This document shows positions 33,791 to 42,969 of a DNA stretch of 64,000 bases, in pieces. The position numbers and the translations under genes are program-made. The notes under the pieces were generated by a model that saw only the letters and a list, made by a program, of their open reading frames with translations, was not told the DNA's origin and made no database searches. How positions within the stretch are numbered: the first letter of the stretch is position 1; each line of letters starts with the position of its first letter. Origin of the DNA: Ixodes scapularis (lineage: Eukaryota; Arthropoda; Arachnida; Ixodida; Ixodidae); assembly GCF_016920785.2 (NCBI RefSeq), contig NW_024609839.1:4118196-4182195 (forward strand), written 5' to 3'.

Positions 33791-34063
33791 AGAAAACTTT
33801 AATGGCAACACTGTAAATGTGACGTTAGATGTTGTATTGCGGGCGCTTTGCTCGCGGCGGGTTACCAGAAGTTTGAGTGGCGTGATATGAATGATGGGGA
33901 AGGAATCGAGCCAGCAAAACAAATAAATATGCGCAAAATGCACTTTTCCACACAGACGGGGATTCCTACGTGCCTTTGCGCTGCCCCGGCCTAAACGACC
34001 CTTGCGCACCCCACAATGACTTACTTTCTACATGAAAACTGGACTCCGCAGGCGAGCCTCCGG

Positions 34064-34261
34064 TCATGCGGCAAATACGTCGAGCCTCGTTAAGACATGG
34101 TCGTACATATCACAAAATAAAGACTGTTCGCTGCCACATGATGACACGATTACCTGAAGGTACACCTGAATCATGTAGGGAGCATATTTGCTTCGTACAT
34201 GTCCAGGCAGGTTTTGTGCGCCCAATGTGTCCCTCATAAGCCTCAGACAGTGCCTGCACAC
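34064..34261 (-). other. coding-like segment of unknown origin inside the ETX/MTX2 intron
   Basis: The minus-strand frame HCLRLMRDTLGAQNLPGHVR … SKYAPYMIQVYLQ is amino-acid-like and contains a possible donor, CAG/GTAATC, after YLQ. KYAPYxxxxYL faintly resembles the C-terminal region of URB2-type ribosome-biogenesis proteins, but I would not name it from this. It sits on the same strand as the surrounding gene and within its large intron, so it may be a processed or shuffled fragment. No clean acceptor is seen. Confidence 0.25.
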
Positions 34262-34281
34262 TGTCCTTTGAATGATGTGTT

Positions 34282-34484
34282 AAGTCAGACTCGCACTGAT
34301 CATACATCAGACAAAAGAGAGTCTGCAGAGAGATTCCAACGCGAGTCGCCGCGAGATCCGTGCATTGAATTCCGAATGGCAACGATTTCAAGGATAAAGC
34401 TTTGCACGTGGCATTCGAACCCCGGATGTCACAGTGACTCGTATTTGCAGATTGTCTTTTGTATCAGCAGTGGGACCCAGGCTT
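34282..34484. mobile_element. palindromic MITE, copy 2
   Basis: Ends AGTCAGACTCGCACTGAT and CAGCAGTGGGACCCAGGCT are diverged inverted ends of the same family as 33587-33790. The interior GATTCCAACGCGAGTCGCCGCGAGATCCGTGCATTGAAT matches copy 3 at about 39266-39300. Confidence 0.65.
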
Positions 34485-34499
34485 TACACATCCAAAGCA

Positions 34500-35750
34500 A
34501 GTCTTCGAGAACCCACGCATATATTCGTCTATTCTACCTAAACTCTTTTGGGTAGTTCAGATCAAAATACGCCAAGAATGCGAGGGCAAAAAAGTACCTG
34601 AAGAAAACACATTTTCTGCGAGATCACAAGAGCTACGAAAAAAAAGTAGCGTTCTCTGGAAAGTCAAACTCCAGAAATCTCAAAGGCGATTATGAAACCA
34701 CCAGCTGTGCACCGCTATAAGCAGCCTCATAGCTAAACATGGCGGTGGTCTTTCTGTCCTGGACAATCCGTTATAGTGCCGGGAAACATTACCGACGCGA
34801 AGAAAACCTACATATTATCCTGGTTACAAGCCTTCTTATTGCGGGTGTGCATTCAGTTGACTTTTTTTTTTTTATGAATCTAGTGTTAGACTGGTGCCGT
34901 TTTGTTTTACGCTGTTAGCTACGTGATGGTTTATTTTAGGTAGCCAGGAAGGTTGAACGATCTCCATAAAAATTTACTTCGAGGGATTTTCCGGTCAAAT
35001 GTTTATATTGTCATTGCTTATAGGAATATCATGGTCACAATATCCGAATTTTTCATACTTCGCAGCACAAGTAGTTCAATTTTATACAGCACCCAAATGC
35101 TCAGATTGCACCCACGAAACGCACACCGTTTTTTGTTGGCCAATGCGGAAGCTCTGACGTAACATCACGGCGAGAGAGCCACGGCAGCTCTTGACTGCTG
35201 TCTCAGTAAAATAACGTGCTCCTAAGAAAGGCAATATTTACGGTATGGAGGAAAGACCAATATTTTCTGACAACGATCTTTGTACGCATAATCCACCATG
35301 TTGATCAAAACCAGAAGTAAGTCTACGTCGGCGGCTTTGACATTACCATGCCTGATGTCAAGTCACGAGACGAGAAGCCATGCACACTTGCGAAATTTGG
35401 CGTCACGTTTCATATTGATGTTAATAATTTATTTAACAAATATGGGTTTTAATTAAATAAATATCACATTTTACTATGCTTAGGCCCTCTCTACGTGACC
35501 AGCCCGAAAACTGAGTAACTTCCGGCTTTCACTGGACAATCCTTCTAAAGTTGTTTGTATGTAGAATAAACATTTTGGTTCTGATTGTCTGTGTCTTTGA
35601 TAATAATTCCCCATAGAAAAAAAAGGTTTTGCCGCTCATTAACATAAAATGCGAGAATATTTGCGAAAAGTTGGTTCCACGTGGCGTCTCGATGTGCAAG
35701 CAATTATAATTCTTTTATTGCGCGTTCACAGATTTGTTCTGACCTTATCA
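34500..35750. other. intron sequence of the ETX/MTX2 gene, nothing else recognised
   Basis: AT-rich. ACATGGCGGTGGTCTTTCTG near 34738 is similar to ATATGGCGGTCGTCTTTCTG near 15779, so a dispersed repeat fragment is present. No exon supported. Confidence 0.35.
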
Positions 35751-35864
35751 CCGTCACTCCCCAGAAAGGAGGCTAAAAAAAAACCCGGTGTATTTATAGA
35801 CACAGTGTGATATTTGACCAACCTTTAAGCGAAATATCAACAAAAAATACCGACTCGTACGCAC

Positions 35865-36256
35865 CACTTGTGCTTCGTTGACGTACCACTTGGCTTCGAT
35901 AGTGGCTCCGGGGGGTATTTTTATATCTTGTTTAATCAGTTGTCGCGTAGTACGTGTTTCCACCCTGGTGGATCCAGAGCTTGTCTTGAGTGTTGTCGAA
36001 AATTCTGTCGAGAACTGATAAATTAGTGGCACGTTTATACTGAACTTGGCTTTAACGGTGAGATCAGCCCCCTTGGTGACGGACCACGTATACTCGTCTT
36101 CGTGTTCTACTTGCTCCGATATGTACGCCTTACCCTCCTCGCCAGACTGGTTGTTGTGAAATATCTGCACGTATACAGCAGACAGCTTTAGAGACTGTAC
36201 TTTGGCGGCGAGGTAGACCACTGGGCCGACTTTGATCTTGACTGGTGTGTACCTGC
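35865..36256 (-). CDS. ETX/MTX2-family pore-former gene, central exon
   Basis: The minus-strand open segment contains the central pore-forming region. After PVKIKVGPVVYLAAKVQSL and a polar loop come YTWSVTKGADLTVKAKFSIN, the Ser/Thr-rich amphipathic stretch STTLKTSSGSTRVET, and QDIKIPPGATIEAKWYVNEA. This arrangement (beta strand, amphipathic insertion region rich in Ser/Thr, then I-x-PPG-(A/T)) is characteristic of the ETX/MTX2 family. The likely donor is CAAGTG/GTGCGT at 35864, which joins in phase to 33365. The upstream end is unclear: an AG at 36257 (GATGCAG/G) is a weak acceptor, and the frame is also open back to a TGA near 36287, one base out of register with the preceding segment. Confidence 0.65.
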
Positions 36257-36273
36257 ATCGAAAAACTGTATCG

Positions 36274-36552
36274 TTAAGCTGCGCTCACGCCGCCTATAAA
36301 ACTATATCTGGAGACACAGTCTAAGGCCTCTTTTTTGAATGGCGGTACTGTGACACGGGCCCTAAACAAACTGTTGGCAGACATGTTTTGCATATGTGCA
36401 AAGCAGACATTCTTCGAGTATGCTTGAAAAGATCCCGCAGATAATTCTTTCACCACGTTTGCAGCGACCACAGCGCCCTCTGTAGCTTTAGCTTTAATCG
36501 AGCAGATTAAAGCTAAAGCTATGCAGATTAAAGCTGTAGCTTTAATCTGCAT
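36274..36552 (-). CDS. ETX/MTX2-family gene, first exon with signal peptide
   Basis: The ATG at 36552 opens a 92-codon frame. The N-terminus (MQIKATALICIALALICS) is a typical secretory signal: a basic residue, a hydrophobic core, then IKAKATEG as a possible cleavage zone. Two Cys residues follow in the mature part (KNVCFAHM and LDCVSRYS), and another Cys codon lies just downstream in the frame of the next segment, so a disulfide is possible. The frame hits TAA at 36274, and the next segment continues in another register, so there is either a one-base frameshift or a very short (about 36-bp) intron. A two-codon upstream ATG (36573-36565) precedes the start. The signal-peptide DNA is made of repeated and inverted GCAGATTAAAGCT words. 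Confidence 0.6.
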   Translation of the reverse strand: MQIKATALICIALALICSIKAKATEGAVVAANVVKELSAGSFQAYSKNVCFAHMQNMSANSLFRARVTVPPFKKEALDCVSRYSFIGGVSAA

Positions 36553-36559
36553 CGCGATA

Positions 36560-37984
36560 ACACTTCAAGGCATGGCTACTGCTGCCCCTCGCCGTTGATA
36601 AGATTAATCTCCGTAGTACCGCCGACGCTATTAAAGCTAGCATAAGCGGTAGTTTTTATCAGTTACTGTAATACCGTTCGTCAGATGATACTTTATTTCA
36701 CAGATGGAAACCTTAATTAGTAGTAAATAATTACATTCATAATTACCGCGTGGGTGAAATGAATTGAACGCACTTTAAACTGACCGCATAAACCGGTTTC
36801 TTATCTTATCGCGCTTGAATTTACTACAGAGGTGCTCGAAGCTGGTGTATTCAACAAATGAAAGTATAAATACATAAAACCTCCGCAGTGAAACAAACAC
36901 AAAAGAAAAACTTGTTTTGTCTACGGAAAAATTATGGCTGAGCCTTTTTATCTCAAAATCATCAGAAAATCGTTGTGGGATATCCTGACGTATGCTATTG
37001 ATGAAAACATTTTGAAATGTAAACAAAATAGAATTTGCTTACCTATTCTTCACATAATTTAGCCTAAATAAACGGAAGAGTAACATATAATAGTTTTACT
37101 GTATATCCAAAGTATAAGGAAAACATAGGTTTTGATTTTTCTTGATTCACTCAGGTGACCCAATCTTCTCACAATTTCGGTGAAAGCTTCCACCAACTTC
37201 AGGCACCTTCTGCACTAAATCCCAGCGAAATAAGTTAGGAAACCGAATTTGGTGGTCCGTTTAAAGAGCGTGCACGTTATTATTGCAACACTTTTTAAGC
37301 TTGTTGTAAAGTAGAGTTTGAGAAAAACGTAAACTGATTGTGGTGCGGGAAACATAGTCCGCAATTATCGCTCCAAAACAAGCGAACTACGTTTTCTCCC
37401 CGCAAGCTTGTTGCTAAGGGGTGATGCGTCGGCGCGTCGGCTCGTCTGCCTCCCGGGGCGTCTGCAGGCGTGCGTTTGCGGGACACGTGCTCCTTCTTCT
37501 CGTGGATCCCGACTCCGGAGCCAGCTTTGCGAGCCCTCCATGTCAACGAATCAAACTTTTCCTTGTCATCTGTGGAATGCGACTGCGTGTTGCAATAGCA
37601 GCGCGACGGTGCGGTGCGACGAACGACGACTGCCGAGCACAAAGTCCGGAGAGATCCCTCCGCGGGTCGGCGGTCGGCCGCGTTGGTGACGCACAGTGAC
37701 GCCGGAATCCTTCGCTTATCGGCTGACGCGTAAAGAGATGACCCTCCCGTTTTCCGGGGTCATCTCAGAAAGGGGGGCGTGCCGGGGACTTTGATAGCAA
37801 TTTTAATAGGGAAATTCGCCGCGCATGACCGTAATTTTATGATTTTTAGGATCCTTAGGGCCTGTAGATTGAGTAACCGCCATAAATAGACCATCGGAGA
37901 ACGCTCCGGAGGGCCTCTTTAACGTTTATCCATCCACCCGGCTGCGACGTGATGTCAGAAGGGGGTTGTGGTACGTGGTACAAC
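36560..37984. other. upstream region of the ETX/MTX2 gene
   Basis: AT-rich to 37300, then CG-rich at 37390-37720 with frames open on both strands that overlap and have no family. No promoter element can be assigned with confidence; no TATA box was found close to 36620. Confidence 0.35.
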
Positions 37985-37994
37985 GGGTACAACC

Positions 37995-38335
37995 AACGTT
38001 ACTAGATTAGCTAAGTTACGGACCTGCTCATAGATGCTGCAAGCCACGAGCAGTGCCAAGCCCCCCCCCCCCCCCCCCCCCCCCTCACTCACCCCGACTC
38101 GCCTGCCGTAGCTTGACGCGCCGGACGGCTGCTTTGGTAACTGCAGTGCATTCTATGCGATACGTACGTTTCGAAGCACGGCGTCTAGATGGTGTTTCAG
38201 CTCTGCTCTATGGAACGCACAGTTGTGAGACGAAAGTTTAGATGGCGCTTCGAACGACGGCAGGCGGATTGAAGTGAGGGAGGGGGGGTACCCCCTTCCG
38301 GGGGAGTTTCACAACTGAGACAATCTAGTAACGTT
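37995..38335. repeat. palindromic element with poly-C loop arm
   Basis: AACGTTACTAGATT (37995-38008) is inverted at 38322-38335. Inside, the poly-C run plus CACTCACC…CGCCTGCCGT (38061-38112) pairs imperfectly with GGCAGGCGGATTGAAGTGAGG and the G-rich run (38260-38289). GGGTACAACC also occurs on both outer sides in direct orientation (37985-37994 and 38336-38345), which would fit a 10-bp target duplication. Confidence 0.6.
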
Positions 38336-38345
38336 GGGTACAACC

Positions 38346-40382
38346 AAGCGACCGCAGCTCTACTGCGACATGACGTCACAAATGTGCTGCGCCAGTGCTA
38401 CTTAACTAAAAGGTAACGCGCTTGCCGCCAGCTGAAGAGCAGCTGGTCGCATCTTTAAAGTAGGGTTTTGTGGGGTACGCGGTTTCACTTTAAAGGAGCG
38501 GTGAAACGATATTCGCTTAGAATGTTTTTCACTTTGCACAAACTTATTGGCACTAGTGCGACTCGAGGATACTCGCAGGCTACGCCACTGGCCCAGAAAG
38601 TCCTCTGTTGCGGTGTAGTTTCAAGTACAAAAGCGATCACTTTCATTTAATCTCTCCTTTGCAAAATTTGATGACGTAACGCGGGGATCGCAATGCACCC
38701 CAATGACGATATTTAAATGCGGCCCATAGATTGGACCCGAGCATTGCGTGGGCACTCGATTTGGGCCCGTGATAATTTCTAGCTCGAGGAGCATTCGGTA
38801 TTGACCCGTGTCCAATCGCTGCAACGACGACAATAGCCGGGCCATGACAATGTCTGGAACTCAGCGCGTGTCCTGTGCTTTGCCAACCCCAGCGCGTGAC
38901 TATGATCAACACTGGTGGCATATAATCGGCTCCAGATCACGCGGCCGCTTGTTCTGGCTGCGAATTGAGGAGGTGAACGCTGCTCGTTTTTCTTTAATTT
39001 TTTTTCTGGGACTTCTATTGCGCGGGGTTATAAACGAACGCGTGTATCATAGGTCATTAACGTCAGGGATCCGTTCTAAGCCTCATTTGCGCAAAGTACA
39101 AACAATTTTTGTATCGCCCCTTTGAGGTAATATTTCGGCTGTTATCACATTCATGCTACTAAAGTGACACCAGTCATTTATTCTGCTTTCGTTTTCGACC
39201 AGAGTTATTCTTCGAGCCGTGGTCACACAGCTGATACTTCATACAAAAAACAGCGTGCATACAGATTCCAACGCTCGTCACCGCGAATCCGTGCCTCGAA
39301 TGCCGCATGGCAATGAGTTCAAGGGTAAAACTTGGAAGGCGGCATTCGAGCCAAGGTTATAGCGATGACTCGTGTTTGCAAACTGTCTTTGAAGGATGTA
39401 TGAGCAGTGTGACCCCGGCTTTAGTCTGTGAATTATACCGTGTTGATTCGCACATGTTGCAAGGACCGTCCAAATGATCCGAGAGCTTCCTTGGATAATC
39501 TATGCAATACACTCTACAAACAAAATCGGTTTTTCAAAGGACCTTCGACGCATCAAGACCTCTTTCAAGTCGTCAAGAAAGTTCCGCCTCAAATACTCTC
39601 GCACTCTGACATGCTAGAATGTCAACTGGGCGACGAAGAACTCTTTCGCAACAAGAGAGGAGCTTAAGAACCCCTTATAGATTTTTCACGAATAACTCTT
39701 TTAGGGCGTCTTTTAAATAACTTCTTAGGGCACTAAATATGAACCAGCCAAAGAACGCCGAACTGTTATTTTACGATTAGATCTTTGTAGAGTACAGAGG
39801 TACATTTTAAGATAGGATTTAATTCAAACTAAACAATAATTAATAAGCGCAACGTATATATATTGAATGGTCTCGGATATTGTAAGATTCAGTTGTTAAA
39901 AAATTTAGCATTTTCTAAGAAGAAGCGTAAGACACCAAAAATTTACCGGTTTGCTGAAGAAATGACGAAGAAACGAAGCGAACCTTAAGAATTTTTGGCA
40001 GTTGTGGCTTCTCTCGGGGTTTCCACGTTGTGTTACTTGCGTTGCTTTTCTAACATCAACGATGTCACCAGCGGTGAGCGTTTTTCACTGTTATGCACCT
40101 TTGTTAATTGACAACATGTCTACTGACAAACGCAAATTATAAAAGCAGTTTTTTTTTTTGTTGAATTCACTTACTGCTTTTCGGCGCTACTAGCAAGGAT
40201 AAGCAGATGACACGGTACAAACAAATTCGCGCACAGGAATATTTGAAACACATTTTTAGTAGTCACAAATAGCGATCTGTAGTTTGGCGTTGAAACTTGT
40301 TAACATCACTGATTTCAATTTAAATCAACCTTAGTTTGTTCTGTAATTTATTTTTTTCGGAATTAATAGTAGCATAACGTAC
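38346..40382. other. no firm gene
   Basis: Holds the third copy of the palindromic MITE (39214-39420). A plus-strand frame at about 39425-39664 (…NDPRASLDNLCNTLYKQNRF…) has a reasonable amino-acid composition but no recognised motif and no clear splice sites. It may be an exon remnant. Confidence 0.35.
39214..39420. mobile_element. palindromic MITE, copy 3
   Basis: GAGCCGTGGTCACACAGCTGATAC at the left and TATGAGCAGTGTGACCCCGGCT at the right are inverted ends. The interior GATTCCAACGCTCGTCACCGCGAATCCGTGC matches copy 2 directly. Confidence 0.7.
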
Positions 40383-40518
40383 TTGACGAGGTTTTCAATG
40401 GGACCTCGGGTTTTGTTATCTCCAGTGACATCAAAAGTTGCCAGCCTTTCATTGTAAGAGCAACTTCGCAGGAGGATTTGGTAAATAACATCTTCGAGGT
40501 CAAATAGGGTGCCGCTGC
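40383..40518 (-). CDS. internal exon of an unidentified host gene
   Basis: A 136-bp minus-strand segment lies between a good acceptor (CTTTCTTCTTTTAG, ending 40519) and a good donor (CAA/GTACGT, 40382). One frame is fully open with split codons of two bases at each end. The peptide includes SGTLFDLEDVIYQILLRSCS and NERLATFDVTGDNKTRGPIE. I do not recognise the family. It is on the same strand as, and 3.8 kb upstream of, the ETX/MTX2 first exon. That exon has its own signal peptide, so this one more likely belongs to a separate gene. Confidence 0.55.
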
Positions 40519-40739
40519 CTAAAAGAAGAAAGTATGTATATGTATATATTAAACCGCTAGACTTATACCTCCCAAGGATTGCAAAAATGCTAAATACCCG
40601 GGAACTTTTATATTGGGGAAAAAAAGTATGATAGGGAGATCTGGGTTCGAATTTGATAGGAGCCGCCATTTCGCCTAACTCATGGTCGCACTGCTTACAC
40701 ATCACAACAGTGTGCGCCTCATAACAGAGCATCGCGCCT

Positions 40740-40960
40740 TTTGTTTTTGTTAACGCGATAGCGTTTAGGAGCGCGGGACGCAGAGAATTCGGCGTCGGTG
40801 TCGACGTCGGCGTCAGTGGAACGGGAAAATTCTGATTGCTCGATAAACAATTACTTTGCCTTAAAGAAAAGAAACCTCGAAGCATATTAGTCGGATCGGG
40901 ATTGAACCCACGACCTTTCCTATACAAACCAGACTCGATACCCACTATGCCACGCAGACA
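40740..40960 (-). mobile_element. tRNA-derived SINE
   Basis: On the minus strand from about 40959: GTCTGCGTGGCATAGTGGGTATCGAGTC has an A-box (TGGCATAGTGGG), and 30 bp later GGGTTCAATCCCGAT has a B-box (GGTTCAATCCC). The tRNA-like head of about 70 nt is followed by a body rich in CGACGCCGACGTC words and AAACGCTATCGCGTTAAC. No CCA end or perfect cloverleaf is visible, so it is a SINE head rather than a working tRNA gene. Confidence 0.7.
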
Positions 40961-40984
40961 CTTTTTTGATTGTCTTTATTACAT

Positions 40985-42245
40985 GGAAAGTTAGGTTACA
41001 AATTAAGGCTACAAGATTAAAAGGTGAAAAGATGATTATGTACAGAGTGTTAGATATGGGGTGAAAAGTTGAGCGGAATGTCTGCCTAAACGGCAGTCCT
41101 ATAGCGCTCTTTCACAAACAAACGCCACAGTTCTAAGCAGACTGTAACCTGGAAAGTCAGGAAGTCTTAAACACGCATCGAACAGTACAAACCATTCAGG
41201 TATTGGTTGTTGAGCTTCGTAAACACTTCATACTTTCGAAATATCTGATACAAAAATAGATTTTCTGGTGCGTAATATGTCAGCGTTCCTATCAATTTTC
41301 GGGCATTTCCAGATGCTGTGGAGGCCTATCGGCATAAATAAATTAAAGGAAATGTTTGCCTCACTAGGTATGCGTAAAAAACGAATACTATGGTCTTTAT
41401 AAAGTCTGTATCTTTTTTAAGAGGTTGTTGGAAGACATTCGAGACGAAAACGGTATTTGTACAGTAGATAAGCAGTGCTCTAATGTTTCCGGTGGGTGAC
41501 ACAATCGACAATCAATTGACCATGGTACAAAATACCACACTCTTGGATCCACGATGTTATAGAAGCGTTGATGTCTTTAACTGAAAGAAAAACGTTTTTA
41601 AGCGCTCTGAAATATACACATTCGCTTTGCTCGTTTTAATACATGTTGTCGTTTACAGTCACTAAACCGTGTCCATTGATAGTGGAATAGGAAAGAAAAT
41701 TTTATTCAGAAATTGTGATAGCCGTTTTCTTGATACTTCAAATAGGTATTCTAATGAAAAGCGGAATTTTAAAAACATAAAGGTATTAACTACCTCTTTC
41801 CAAAAGCCTCAGCGTTGTCCTGGAGCAGAATTCGTTGTCGAATTAACCATGGAGGGCAAGTGATGTGTCAGCTTTTGTTTTAACGATCCTAAGCAGGAAA
41901 GGATCGGATAAATTTAAAAAAAAAGTCGCAAAACGATTTGGCGAACTAATAAATGTGCCAGACCTAAGCCACCAGCTTGCAACGACATGAATAAGTAATC
42001 GCGTTTCATCCGTTCCCAAGTTGAGCTCCAAATATAGGTCCCAAATGTTCTATGGAAAGCTTGTACCTTTGGACGGTAACGGTGTCATACCTTTTGAGAC
42101 ACACAGTAGTTTAGATAGTTTTAAAAAATGTTGCACACCACTGCATTTGCGAAGATTGAAATATATAGTGCCCTCCATACTAATGATTTTTTGCTTAATC
42201 TCAGTTACAACGGAATTTAAATATAGATTATCGAATCTTGTTTGA
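40985..42245 (-). pseudogene. LINE fragment (LINE-5), C-terminal zf-RVT region
   Basis: The minus strand encodes a decayed C-terminal segment: an RNA-binding zinc cluster CRLCHPPETLEHC (C-x2-C-x8-HC), preceded by VYFRALKNVFLSVKDINAS and followed by SIRFLRIPSEANISFNL and PIPEWFVLFDACLRLPDF. The zf-RVT type of finger plus the WF-LFDACL string is recognisable as the end of a LINE ORF2. No RT motifs remain. Stops and frame changes occur every 20-60 codons. Confidence 0.6.
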
Positions 42246-42779
42246 TCTCTAGACGTTTTGGCTAAGCGGCCGTATTGGGATGTCGGTCGCAGTTTCGAGG
42301 GACGGAATATAAGTATGAAAATTTAAAGTATAGAAAACTATTAGTTCTCGTCCTTTCTGCTATCTTCATGTGCGCGTTTGCTGCGCGTCGTGGCGGCGTT
42401 TAATTAAAGCGAGCTTATTTTTGCGTCGGTAGCAGCAGGCTTGCCGGAAGCGGGCCTCGGGAGGGCATCCCTGGAAGTACCGTGGCAAGCCGCGGGCCGG
42501 CGGGAGACCCCTGATCTAGAGCAACGCCGAAATACATGAAGGGACAGCGCTTCCATGATAACTCAGCAAACTGTCCTGGCACGGTTGCGCAAGCGCCTAT
42601 GAAGAAGCCATTAGATTTTCCTGTGTTCATTCTCCCTCCAGTTGGGTCGCAGTTCTCCTGTTATTTGAAGGCCTTTTTCTACCCTCTTCTCATTCGAACA
42701 GAAAAGCGGCACCTCATCAACACACGTTAGTAACTTCACCTCTGCGAAGCAAAGGGTATAACCTCGGATATTATCATTC
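42246..42779. other. no recognised gene
   Basis: A GC-rich patch at 42415-42520 and short frames on both strands without motifs. If LINE-1 is inserted in gypsy-1, the missing 5' half of gypsy-1 would be expected here, but I see no gag, primer-binding site or LTR copy. Confidence 0.35.
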
Positions 42780-42969
42780 GTAATAATGCGAAGCAGGGAG
42801 GTTCAAGTTCGAAGACAAGAATTAGTAGTGATAGAGGTTGGTTTTGGTTTTGGGTTTTTTTGGCGCAGCAGCATCGGGGCCATAGTGCGCCAGAAACATT
42901 GTGTAAAGGAGGCCTACATTCTTTTCGGACTGACTAAAGCCTCAAAGCGGACCTTACTAGGAACTAGAC

